A stretch of DNA of 64,000 nucleotides from Wenxinia saemankumensis (GCF_900141735.1 NZ_FQYO01000003.1:666076-730075); one strand, 5' to 3'; counted from the first letter of the stretch, positions 29,872-36,213 are shown. Notes: generated by a model from the letters alone, not told the origin. A program made the numbers and translations.

Positions 29872-30342
29872 TCAGGCGGAGCGCAGCTCCAGCCCGCCAG
29901 CATAGAGCGTCTGCGGCCTGTCCAGCACGACGTCGTGGAGGCGCATCTCGCGCGCCGCTTCCCTCAGGACGAAGGTGCCGTCGACGAGGCGCCCGGCCGG
30001 CATGTCGGCGGTGGCGGCGCCGTAGAGCGCCCGGGCCCGCCAGTCCCGCAGATGCACCCGCGTGGCCGGGGAGAGCAGCGTATCCTCGCCCGGACGGGCA
30101 TGGCCGAACGTGCCGGCCCGGACCCGGACGGGCGCGATGCGCTGCCGCAGGACGCGGATCTCGCGGATCCGGGCCATGCCGCCCTCCCGCGTGACGATGC
30201 GATCGCCGGGGGCCAGATGCTCCACCGGCATCTCTCCGTCCATGGTCAGGACGATCGTGCCGGAGGGAAGGCCGCCCGTCGTGCCCCGGGCGAGCCGGGC
30301 GGACAGCGCGGCGGAGAACAGCTCTTCGGTCTCGGTGCTCAT
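29872..30342 (-). CDS. Hint-domain protein
   Basis: A 156-residue protein of the hedgehog/intein (Hint) type frequent in Rhodobacteraceae. It has the splicing-domain-like start LPSGTIVLTMDGEMPVEHL, then APGDRIVTREGG, and the late HDVVLDRPQTLYAGGLELRSA. The first position of the Hint motif is Ser/Gly rather than the classical Cys, so autoprocessing is doubtful. An in-frame TTG two codons upstream (30348) is an alternative start. Role unknown. TYGTGTCG-like octamers at 30363, 30385 and 30403 stand upstream. Confidence 0.75.
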   Translation of the reverse strand: MSTETEELFSAALSARLARGTTGGLPSGTIVLTMDGEMPVEHLAPGDRIVTREGGMARIREIRVLRQRIAPVRVRAGTFGHARPGEDTLLSPATRVHLRDWRARALYGAATADMPAGRLVDGTFVLREAAREMRLHDVVLDRPQTLYAGGLELRSA

Positions 30343-30541
30343 GCCCAAGGGGTGATCCTGCCTCGTGTCGGTTTGCGGGCGAACTCGTGTCGCGGTCCGT
30401 GCTTGTGTCGCAGGATGGGGTTAAGCGGAGGTTCCTGTCGCGTGGAAAAGTGCCGATCCGGGCCGGCCGCGCCGGGAGGGCGGCACGGGCGCCACGAAAC
30501 TCCTCGCGCGCGGGGGCGATCCGCGCTAGGGCAGGCGCCGT

Positions 30542-30626
30542 GCGGGTGTGGCGGAACTGGTAGACGCACCAGATTTAGGTTCTGGCGCCGCGAGGCGTGG
30601 GGGTTCGAGTCCCTTCACCCGCACCA
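30542..30626 (+). tRNA. tRNA-Leu (anticodon UAG)
   Basis: An 85-nt cloverleaf with acceptor GCGGGTG pairing CACCCGC, anticodon stem CCAGA/TCTGG around loop TTTAGGT (anticodon TAG), a long class II variable arm, T-arm GGGTTCGAGTCCC, and an encoded CCA at 30624-30626. It is the integration site of the adjoining prophage; the gene is left intact. Confidence 0.95.
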
Positions 30627-30711
30627 TCCATTATTTGCAAGGGGATCGTGGCTTCGCAACCGGGTGCGGGAAGGGATGCCGAGGACGGCGTTTCCCAATC
30701 GTTTCCCGAAT

Positions 30712-31725
30712 TCACGTTCCACCCCCGTTCTGTTCTCGGCGATTCTGGGCCGTGCGGGAAAGCCGGCGCTGGCTCGCGCGGGCCCGGTACTTCGCCACCA
30801 TCCCCATCGTCCGGTGCCCGGTGACCGACGCGATCTCGCTGTCGCTGCAGCCGGCCTCGGCGAGCGCGACGGCCGCGTTGTAGCGCCAGCCATGGATCAC
30901 ATACGCCTCGGCCCCGATCTTCTGCCGGACCGCCATGACGCGCTCCTGGACGCGGCGCTTGTCGAGCGGCTGGGTGAGGTTCTTCGCGAGGATGTGCCGC
31001 CCGGTGCGGGGCAGGGCGTCCAGGTAATCGACTAGGAACCGGGGGCACGCGACCCAGAGCCGCTCGTCCGTCTTGTCCTGGCGGACGCGCATGTACTCCC
31101 CGTCGAAGTCGTCCCAGGCCATTCCCATGACGTCGCCGATCCGCTGCCCGGTCCCGGTGCAGAGCATGTAGGCCGTGCGCTCGACGGTGAGCTGCTGGGC
31201 GATGCAGTAGGCGTCGAAGGCCTTCAGCTTGGCGTCCGGCCACGGCTCGTACTCGCCGCCCTTGAGCTTCTCGACGCCGCTTGCCGGGTTCGCCGTGATC
31301 CATTCGAGGTCGATCGCGTGCTTCGCCAGGATCGACAGCATCTCGACCATCGCGTTCGCCTTGCGCCAGGTCTCGGCGTAGGTGTCACGGGCCGCGATGA
31401 CATGCTTGCGGCGGAGCGCGGTGAAATCCTTCGGCCCGTTCTTCTCGCGGATCAGCTCGAGCGTGCGGCGGTACTCTCGCCGGGTGCCGGGCTTCTTCGA
31501 TAGGTAGGCCGGCGAGGCGTAGTAGGACTGGATCAGCGCCTCGTAGGTCGTCTTCGTGGCGCGGTGCGCGCGGCCGCTGCGGATCTTCCAGTAGGCCGCG
31601 TCGAACTCTGCGCTGTCAGGATCGTCGGGCAGGCGGATGTATTCCTTCCCGCGTCGGAAGTACCAGTAGACCCGCCCCTTTACGACCTTGCGCTGCAAGT
31701 GCGGCTTGCCCGGCTGCTTCACCAT
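30712..31725 (-). CDS. int: Phage tyrosine-recombinase integrase
   Basis: Integrates and, with an excisionase, removes the prophage at tRNA-Leu. The 337-residue protein has an N-terminal basic arm and SAM-like core-binding domain (about 55-150). The catalytic domain shows the Arg in GTGQRIGDVMG, the HxxR box in HGWRYNAA, the second His in VTGHRT, and the nucleophile Tyr in AKYRARA. The C-terminus faces the tRNA. It is the last gene of the leftward operon, overlapping the excisionase-like gene by seven bases. Confidence 0.95.
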   Translation of the reverse strand: MVKQPGKPHLQRKVVKGRVYWYFRRGKEYIRLPDDPDSAEFDAAYWKIRSGRAHRATKTTYEALIQSYYASPAYLSKKPGTRREYRRTLELIREKNGPKDFTALRRKHVIAARDTYAETWRKANAMVEMLSILAKHAIDLEWITANPASGVEKLKGGEYEPWPDAKLKAFDAYCIAQQLTVERTAYMLCTGTGQRIGDVMGMAWDDFDGEYMRVRQDKTDERLWVACPRFLVDYLDALPRTGRHILAKNLTQPLDKRRVQERVMAVRQKIGAEAYVIHGWRYNAAVALAEAGCSDSEIASVTGHRTMGMVAKYRARASQRRLSRTAQNRREQNGGGT

Positions 31726-31922
31726 TCGGGTTCATCCTGTGACATCGCGGCGCCGGACAGGATGGCCTCGATCTCCTTCACGTTCCACCGCTCATGCGGC
31801 CCGATCCTGATCGGCCCCGGCAGCGCGCCCACCCCGACCAGTCGCCGGAACTCGGCTGCGCTCATGTCGAGCAGCCGGGCCGCGAGGCGTTCGCTGGCAA
31901 AGAGGGGGCGGGCCTCGGTCAT
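31719..31922 (-). CDS. AlpA/excisionase-like DNA-binding protein
   Basis: A 67-residue helix-turn-helix protein (ERLAARLLDMSAAEFRRLVG, then GALPGPIRIGPHERWNVKEIEAIL) of the AlpA/MerR-like winged type commonly found next to phage integrases as excisionase or integrase activator. It overlaps the integrase start by seven bases and the upstream gene by four, which supports a directionality role. The assignment is from fold pattern and position. Confidence 0.75.
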   Translation of the reverse strand: MTEARPLFASERLAARLLDMSAAEFRRLVGVGALPGPIRIGPHERWNVKEIEAILSGAAMSQDEPEW

Positions 31923-32242
31923 CGATTCGCGATTTCCAGCAGCACGTTTGCGTGGCAGGGCTCCTCCAGCGGGCGCCAGTTCAACTCTGCCGCGACGACC
32001 ACATTTTCGCCACACAGGTAAATTTTGAAGGTCGGCGAGATCAGTGGAAATGTAAGTGATGACACAGGCAAAGAGCCAACCGGGCAGCCCGACCCGCCCG
32101 GCAGTGTGGGTTTCGTACGGTCGGATGTCACCGCGTGACTCGCTCTTCCTGACCCTGTTGAGGGTGATCCGTCGCTATCTGTCCCGCCGGGCGTAATTCG
32201 CCCCATCGGGTGATCGCACGGTTCCTTGACGTAGACGGTCAT
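31919..32242 (-). CDS. Hypothetical phage protein
   Basis: A 107-residue ORF that starts MTVYVKEPCDHPMGRITPGG and contains a low-complexity Ser/Gly/Thr stretch before a C-terminal VVVAAELNWRPLEEPCHANV. No motif recognised. The ATG lies in an ATGA overlap with the methyltransferase-like gene and its stop overlaps the next ATG, so it belongs to the coupled leftward operon. The middle part of the frame looks less protein-like, so it may be shorter than called. Confidence 0.5.
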   Translation of the reverse strand: MTVYVKEPCDHPMGRITPGGTDSDGSPSTGSGRASHAVTSDRTKPTLPGGSGCPVGSLPVSSLTFPLISPTFKIYLCGENVVVAAELNWRPLEEPCHANVLLEIANR

Positions 32243-32910
32243 CGCTGCGCCTTTTCCAGTTCGGTGACGATGCCGCCCCATTGGTCGGCCATCGCCTCAG
32301 CGATCCCGGGATAGGTGCGCGAGCGCTCGCGCCAGCGGTTCGGGCCGGGGCTGGCGCGGTGAACCTGCGACCATGCGGCATGGCGCTCGGGCTCCGTCGC
32401 CTTCCGGGGCGGGTCGAGGCGGTCGGTCGCGGCGAGGGGGTCGAGCCCGCGCAGGTAAAGCCCGGTCGCCTTGAAGGCCGGATCCCCGAACCACCACGGC
32501 TGGACGATCTGCGGCCGGGGCAGCCCGGCCGGCAGGCGCTCCCGGGCATGCTTGTGCATCACCGGGTTCTCGACGGCGACCCTTTCGACCGGCGCTTGCC
32601 AGACGGCGGAGAAGAGCGCGGCACCCTCGTCGAGCTCCGCCCACATTTCAGCGCGGGTCCGGCCGGGCGGCGGAGTGTGCAGCCAGCGAACGCCGCTGTT
32701 GCAGAGCCGCGTGCAGGGCGGGTGGAAGACGGCGAGCAGGTCCCAGCCGTCCGCGAGGTAGTCCCGCACATCGCCGGTGATGTGCCGGTTCGAGCCGTCC
32801 TCGGCCGGCAGCAGGTCGCAAGACCAGACGTCGTGGCCCCGGGCGGCGAAGGCGCGGCGAACGACGCCGCTGGTCTCGCAGCCGATCAGGATCCGGAGGG
32901 GCGCGATCAC
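32239..32910 (-). CDS. Phage cytosine-methyltransferase-like protein
   Basis: A 223-residue protein with a Rossmann-type SAM site, ILIGCETSGVVRRAFAARGH (like motif I of C5 DNA methyltransferases), an acidic CDLLPAED at motif II, and HPPCTRLCNSG where the catalytic PCQ of motif IV would be. It is too short to hold a full target-recognition domain, so activity on DNA is likely but unproven. The GTG at 32910 follows GGGAG by 6 bases; the longer frame to 32961 has no ribosome site. It could protect phage DNA from host restriction. Confidence 0.62.
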   Translation of the reverse strand: MIAPLRILIGCETSGVVRRAFAARGHDVWSCDLLPAEDGSNRHITGDVRDYLADGWDLLAVFHPPCTRLCNSGVRWLHTPPPGRTRAEMWAELDEGAALFSAVWQAPVERVAVENPVMHKHARERLPAGLPRPQIVQPWWFGDPAFKATGLYLRGLDPLAATDRLDPPRKATEPERHAAWSQVHRASPGPNRWRERSRTYPGIAEAMADQWGGIVTELEKAQR

Positions 32911-32926
32911 GATGGTCTCCCGTGGT

Positions 32927-33151
32927 TCAGCAGGCCGCGCCGCCCGACAGGGCGGCGGCAAGGGTGACGAGGGTGGGGATCAGCACGAGGTAGCAGCTGA
33001 GGCGGAGGGCGGCGGCAGCCCCGGCGCGGGGGCGGCGGGCGCGCTCCAGCGCGGGCAGGTCGCGCCAGCCCATGAGGTCGGCCGCGTCGCAGGTCGCCGG
33101 GATGCAAGAGAGGATCGCGAGGAGGCAGAGGAGCGTGGCGAGGTCAGGCAT
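32927..33151 (-). CDS. Small phage membrane protein
   Basis: A 74-residue ORF with a hydrophobic N-terminus (TLLCLLAILSCIPATCDAA) resembling a signal or first membrane segment, and a second hydrophobic segment near the C-terminus (LSCYLVLIPTLVTLAAAL). It overlaps the gene upstream by eight bases. No function recognised. Confidence 0.5.
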   Translation of the reverse strand: MPDLATLLCLLAILSCIPATCDAADLMGWRDLPALERARRPRAGAAAALRLSCYLVLIPTLVTLAAALSGGAAC

Positions 33152-33410
33152 CGGGGGCGGCCGGGGCGGGGCAGTAGTGGAAATGGGTGAAGCGCTCGCC
33201 GGTCTTGTCGTGATCGGCGATGCTGTGTGCCAACCTCATCGCGTCCTGTCCGAACGTGTTGGGGAGAACGGCCAAGAGCGTTCGCTTCTCGCGCAAAAGA
33301 CCGAACCAGAACGGACGGGCCTCAACTCGCCAGACTCGAAGCACTTGATGTGCTGCGCGCTGTTCCAGAACGCCTACCCAGCCCTGTTCTATTTCGTGAC
33401 GGCGCATCAC
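33144..33410 (-). CDS. Hypothetical phage protein
   Basis: An 88-residue ORF (start GTG 33410 or the next ATG 33407) with an aromatic-rich centre (RVWRVEARPFWFGLLREKR) and a C-terminal HDKTGERFTHFHYCP. No known domain. Four-base overlap with the upstream gene marks it as part of the leftward operon. Confidence 0.55.
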   Translation of the reverse strand: MMRRHEIEQGWVGVLEQRAAHQVLRVWRVEARPFWFGLLREKRTLLAVLPNTFGQDAMRLAHSIADHDKTGERFTHFHYCPAPAAPDA

Positions 33411-33664
33411 GCCGCGTCCCGCATCAGCAGCGCCAGCGTGGCCTTCGCCTCCAGTTGCGCCGCATAGGTGGTCTCGTGCTGCATCGCCCAGGCGGCGGCC
33501 CAGACGGCCATCTCGCGTGGGTGATGCGCGATGTCGGCGAGGATGGCGCGGGCGTGGGCGAGGCGGTCGCGGGCCGGGTCGATGCCGACCGGCGGGAAGG
33601 TGAGGGCGTTGTGCGCCGTCAGGATGACGCGCATCTCGTCCGTGTCAGGGGCGATGCACATCAC
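33407..33664 (-). CDS. Hypothetical phage protein
   Basis: An 85-residue ORF, predicted mostly helical (DRLAHARAILADIAHHPREMA, then QLEAKATLALLMRDAA). Start GTG 33664 or ATG 33661, overlapping the upstream stop. No function recognised; part of the leftward operon. Confidence 0.6.
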   Translation of the reverse strand: MMCIAPDTDEMRVILTAHNALTFPPVGIDPARDRLAHARAILADIAHHPREMAVWAAAWAMQHETTYAAQLEAKATLALLMRDAA

Positions 33665-33867
33665 GCCGCCTCCGTACCATCCGCCGGCCCCTCGGGGCGG
33701 AGCGGGAAGCCGCGGCGGGCGACGGCGCGGCGGATCTTCGGGATCGCGGCGAGCCGGGCGGCGTCGAGGCTGAAGGGGGCGGAAGGGACCGGCGCGGGCG
33801 CCGGCGCGGGGCCGCCGTCGATGACGCGGAACTGCGCGCGGCGGATGTGGGGGAGCAGGGGAATCAC
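33661..33867 (-). CDS. Hypothetical phage protein
   Basis: A 68-residue ORF with a Pro/Ala-rich linker (GGPAPAPAPVPSAP) between a short basic start and a basic helix (LDAARLAAIPKIRRAVARR). GTG start in a four-base overlap with the upstream gene. No function recognised. Confidence 0.5.
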   Translation of the reverse strand: MIPLLPHIRRAQFRVIDGGPAPAPAPVPSAPFSLDAARLAAIPKIRRAVARRGFPLRPEGPADGTEAA

Positions 33868-34064
33868 TGAACCGCCCCCCGCGCGAGGACCCGGGTCGTC
33901 GGCGCCGGGCGGGCGTGGATCAGGCGGGGGTCGGTGGTGTCCCAGAGGCGGCCCCAGCAGTCACCCACGAAGCGCGGGGCCATCCGGGTCGGGCCGTAGG
34001 TCGGGATCGGCTCGGCCGCGCCCGGCAGGATCGGGAGCGGCGGGGTCGAGGGGGAAGGAAGCAT
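33864..34064 (-). CDS. Hypothetical phage protein, first gene of the leftward operon
   Basis: A 66-residue ORF beginning MLPSPSTPPLPILPG and containing YGPTRMAPRFVGDCWGRLWD. GAGGA lies 7 bases before the ATG at 34064. It is the first of nine overlapping leftward genes ending with the integrase. Function unknown. Confidence 0.5.
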   Translation of the reverse strand: MLPSPSTPPLPILPGAAEPIPTYGPTRMAPRFVGDCWGRLWDTTDPRLIHARPAPTTRVLARGAVQ

Positions 34065-34091
34065 GTCGGGTCCTCACGGTTTGTGAGGAGG

Positions 34092-34119
34092 AAGCTACTA
34101 CGCATTTTGCGTATTGCAA
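34092..34119 (-). promoter_or_regulatory. Leftward early promoter with operator in its spacer
   Basis: On the minus strand TTGCAA (34119-34114), a 16-base spacer and TAGCTT (34097-34092) form a promoter candidate 28 bases before the first leftward gene. The operator palindrome TACGCATTTTGCGTA (34099-34113) fills the spacer, so a bound repressor should block it. Confidence 0.5.
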
Positions 34120-34144
34120 GCGGTAAACTTCGCAAAATGCGTAG
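34098..34144. promoter_or_regulatory. Paired repressor operators O1 and O2
   Basis: CTACGCATTTTGCG at 34098-34111 is the exact inverse of CGCAAAATGCGTAG at 34131-34144. Each half is itself near-palindromic (TACGCATTTTGCGTA and TTCGCAAAATGCGTA). The same palindrome recurs at 34636-34650 across the repressor gene. It is the likely binding site of the XRE repressor or the Cro-like protein. Confidence 0.6.
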
Positions 34145-34220
34145 TTGTGTCTGGTGGGCTTTCCCGGTCTATGTGGGGGTGTAAGGTGAACATCTGTGCG
34201 AGGACGATTCGGGAGAGCGT

Positions 34221-34391
34221 GTGGACGACGAGCGGAGATTGCAGCTGCTGAAGCTCGCCCGCCATCGATCGGGGCTTCCGCTAGACCTCTGGGAAGAGCT
34301 GACCGAGGGGCTGGATCAGAGCGCCCTGGAGATCCTCGTCGGGAGGTCGTCGATCTTTCCGAAGTACAGAAACTCCAGCGGCAGACCATAG
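34221..34391 (+). CDS. Possible small phage protein opposing the repressor gene
   Basis: A 56-codon ORF with GTG start and a GGGAGAG ribosome site 3-9 bases upstream. Its first 40 residues look protein-like and helical (RRLQLLKLARHRSGLPLDLW, then EELTEGLDQSALEILVG). The last third is antisense to the 3' end of the repressor gene. A candidate promoter TTGTGT-N17-TCTATG lies at 34145-34173. It may be a real regulator or an accident; I have no family match. Confidence 0.35.
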   Translation: MDDERRLQLLKLARHRSGLPLDLWEELTEGLDQSALEILVGRSSIFPKYRNSSGRP

Positions 34392-34576
34392 GTCGCTCGC
34401 AGGGCCTTCGCGGATTGCAGAGACAGGTCGCGCTTTCCGTTCTCGAACGGTCCGTATGTCTGTTCGGTAAGTCCGGCCCGCTCGGCGAAGTCCTTCTTCG
34501 ACAGGCCGAGTATCTCACGCACGCGCTTGAGGCGCGCAGCCACGGCATCTCGATTGTCTCCAAGCTCTTCCAGCAT
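34316..34576 (-). CDS. XRE-family phage repressor
   Basis: An 86-residue protein consisting of one XRE/Cro-type helix-turn-helix (AARLKRVREILGLSKKDFAE, then RAGLTEQTYGPFENGKRDLS) and a short tail. There is no LexA/CI-type peptidase domain, so induction would not be by RecA-driven self-cleavage. The start at 34576 was chosen because the HTH fold begins just after it. It sits between the operator pairs, as expected for a lysogeny repressor. Confidence 0.85.
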   Translation of the reverse strand: MLEELGDNRDAVAARLKRVREILGLSKKDFAERAGLTEQTYGPFENGKRDLSLQSAKALRATYGLPLEFLYFGKIDDLPTRISRAL

Positions 34577-34626
34577 GGGGAAGTCGTTGCACGATGCTAG
34601 ATCGCCCGCACTGAACGATTTGCGTA

Positions 34627-34654
34627 TTGCCACGCTACGCAAAATGCGTAGTTT
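34627..34654 (+). promoter_or_regulatory. Rightward promoter with operator O3 in its spacer
   Basis: TTGCCA (34627-34632), 16 bases, TAGTTT (34649-34654). The palindrome CTACGCAAAATGCGTAG (34635-34651) fills the spacer. Transcription would begin about 34661, the A of the next gene's ATG, so the transcript may have no leader. Confidence 0.5.
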
Positions 34655-34660
34655 AGCGCC

Positions 34661-34975
34661 ATGAGCGCAGACACTGACATCACCGTTCAAAGCTTCCTCC
34701 AGGACGTCGGCAGGAAAGAGTTCGAGACCGAGCTCGGTGTGACGACGCAAGTCGTCAGCCGTGCGGTGAAGTCGAACATCATGCCTGCACACTGGTTCTT
34801 CGCAGTCCGCGAGTTCTGCTCAGCGAGGTCGCGGACGGTCCCAGAGCATCTATTTCGCCGGCTCGACACGGTGCAGACCTCGCAGACTTCGCAATCTGCT
34901 AAGTCAGATGGTCACCGTGCTGTGATCGATCAAGCGGGGGGCGAACGGCCGCGTCCCGAGGAGGATGCGGCGTGA
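34661..34975 (+). CDS. Cro-like phage regulator
   Basis: A 104-residue protein with a small helix-turn-helix of the Cro/YdaS type (FETELGVTTQVVSRAVKSNI, then MPAHWFFAVREFC) and a polar C-terminal tail. It is the first rightward gene, opposite the repressor, the usual place for a Cro antagonist. No ribosome site precedes the ATG, and the predicted transcription start coincides with it, suggesting leaderless translation. Confidence 0.75.
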   Translation: MSADTDITVQSFLQDVGRKEFETELGVTTQVVSRAVKSNIMPAHWFFAVREFCSARSRTVPEHLFRRLDTVQTSQTSQSAKSDGHRAVIDQAGGERPRPEEDAA

Positions 34976-34977
34976 GG

Positions 34978-35430
34978 CTATTGCCGATCGCCCAGAGCTG
35001 CAGCGGCGCCGCGCGCGCACCGTTCGATTGCCACGATGTCGGCCGGGCTCTCTGCCGCGCAGTGTCCGATGATCAGGTATCGACGCGTGGAATCCTCGTC
35101 AGCCCACCGCCGAAGCCCGACCAGCGCAGTCACCTGATTGCCCGTGCATCGCTGGATGAGGTGCCATCGGGGCCAATCATCATCGACGCAGCGCTGAGCA
35201 GCCTCGCGTGCCATATCGCCCTCGAGCAGCCAGACGCGCCTGACGGCACGATAGTGTTCTCGTTGGCTGTCCATACAGGTGTCGACGTACCCCTCGTCCG
35301 GCCCGAACCGCGCTTCGCAACTGGTGCGCACGCCATCCTCGCCGAAGTCGATGAGGTCGTCGGCTTTCGCGGGTGCTGCGCATGCCAAGGTACAAAATAC
35401 GGCCTTCATGGCCGTTCCGGTCTTAAGCAT
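34978..35430 (-). CDS. Secreted protein, possible lysogenic-conversion gene
   Basis: A 150-residue ORF with a short signal-like N-terminus (MKAVFCTLACAAPAKA after a seven-residue extension) and a mature part with several cysteines (RTSCEARFGPDEGYVDTCMD, IQRCTG, GHCAAES, IERCARG). This recalls small periplasmic proteins with paired cysteines. A strong GGGAGG site stands before the ATG at 35430. It is read against the rightward phage genes, typical of cargo expressed in the lysogen. Function unknown. Confidence 0.6.
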   Translation of the reverse strand: MLKTGTAMKAVFCTLACAAPAKADDLIDFGEDGVRTSCEARFGPDEGYVDTCMDSQREHYRAVRRVWLLEGDMAREAAQRCVDDDWPRWHLIQRCTGNQVTALVGLRRWADEDSTRRYLIIGHCAAESPADIVAIERCARGAAAALGDRQ

Positions 35431-35448
35431 CGCACCCTCCCCACCGAT

Positions 35449-35498
35449 GACGCCGCGATGCTGCCCCAGCGGGCCGCGCCGGGCAAGCGGAGGGCGGC
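35449..35498 (+). repeat. Direct repeat copy 1 (50 bp) with mini-ORF
   Basis: Matches 35984-36033 at 47 of 50 positions. It contains an ATG at 35458 opening a 15-codon frame, MLPQRAAPGKRRAAS, whose stop overlaps the GTG of the next gene (GTGA at 35502). It also supplies that gene's GGAGG ribosome site. Confidence 0.7.
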
Positions 35499-35501
35499 CT
35501 C

Positions 35502-35720
35502 GTGATTGTCTCGGTCGCCCTATGCCTTTTCTGCGCCGCCGTTCAGTTAACCGCCATCATCATTCTGCGCGCGCGCGTTCGGTCTCTGCGATGTTCGCTT
35601 CAAGAGCATCAGCGAGAGACCGCAGCATTCCGGGAAGAGATGCGGCGCCTTTCGACTCTATCTCTCGATATGGCGCACCGAGCCCTTCATCCGAGACCGG
35701 AACAACGGAGGAGAGGTTGA
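35502..35720 (+). CDS. Small single-span membrane protein
   Basis: A 72-residue ORF with an N-terminal membrane helix (VALCLFCAAVQLTAIIILRA) followed by a coiled-coil-like tail (LQEHQRETAAFREEMRRLS). GGAGGG lies 7 bases before the GTG. The topology resembles an inner-membrane spanin or a phage small membrane protein, but the early-region position argues against a lysis role. It overlaps an antisense ORF at 35560-35913, and it is unclear whether both are used. Confidence 0.5.
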   Translation: MIVSVALCLFCAAVQLTAIIILRARVRSLRCSLQEHQRETAAFREEMRRLSTLSLDMAHRALHPRPEQRRRG

Positions 35721-35913
35721 TGTGCTGCGAGTGCGCAATCCCCGCGGTCTCTTCACTGAAGCTGACGAAGAACCGCACTTCAAAGCTGTCCGGTGTGGAG
35801 GCGCGTGCTTCGTTTACCACCGTGACGTTGCCTTGCCGTTCCTCGGTGCGTGGACGACCGGGGTCGCCTGCCATGAACGTCACGCTTCCGTTCGCAAAAC
35901 TGCGAATTTCCAT
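35560..35913 (-). CDS. Hypothetical phage protein
   Basis: A 117-residue ORF with balanced composition and beta-rich pattern (MEIRSFANGSVTFMAGD, GNVTVVNEARASTPDSFEVR, FVSFSEETAGIAHSQ) and a helical C-terminus (LPGMLRSLADALEANIAE). AGGTGA lies 6 bases before the ATG. It runs against its neighbours, like the gene at 34978-35430, and overlaps the 35502 ORF by 161 bases. No family recognised. Confidence 0.55.
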   Translation of the reverse strand: MEIRSFANGSVTFMAGDPGRPRTEERQGNVTVVNEARASTPDSFEVRFFVSFSEETAGIAHSQHINLSSVVPVSDEGLGAPYREIESKGAASLPGMLRSLADALEANIAETERARAE

Positions 35914-35983
35914 GGGTTTTCACCTATTCCCGTACCTGTGGAAACGCGCGGCAGTCGTTGGGATCGGCTGCCGCGCGAACTTC

Positions 35984-36033
35984 GATGCCGCGATGCTGCC
36001 CCAGCGGGACGCGCCGGGCAAGCGGAGGGCAGC
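35984..36033 (+). repeat. Direct repeat copy 2 (50 bp) with mini-ORF
   Basis: Second copy of the 35449-35498 unit (three mismatches). The mini-ORF at 35993-36037 encodes MLPQRDAPGKRRAA and ends in ATGA with the next gene's start. Confidence 0.7.
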
Positions 36034-36213
36034 ATGAGCATTGCACTGCATGTCCTCTCCGCTCTCCTGCTGCTGGTCGCCCTCGTCGTTGCCGCCGCCT
36101 TCGGCTACGCGCTTCCTCGCGATGACGAGCGCGCCGCGCCCGGCGCCACGGTCCTGTTCTGCCTGCTCTGCGTCCTCGTCTACGCGTCCCGCCTTCTGCA
36201 GGCGCTGGCATGA
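36034..36213 (+). CDS. Small two-span membrane protein
   Basis: A 59-residue ORF with two hydrophobic helices (LHVLSALLLLVALVVAAAFG and TVLFCLLCVLVYASRLLQAL) joined by a charged loop (ALPRDDERAAPGA). GGAGGG from repeat copy 2 stands 4 bases upstream. It probably sits in the inner membrane; function unknown. A terminator follows about 115 bases later. Confidence 0.6.
   Translation: MSIALHVLSALLLLVALVVAAAFGYALPRDDERAAPGATVLFCLLCVLVYASRLLQALA

Noticed and set aside
34972..35505. Plus-strand frame coupled to the Cro-like gene
   Set aside because: It is antisense to the minus-strand gene 34978-35430, which has a signal-like start, cysteine pattern and a strong ribosome site. Only its last 15 codons (repeat copy 1) look meaningful.
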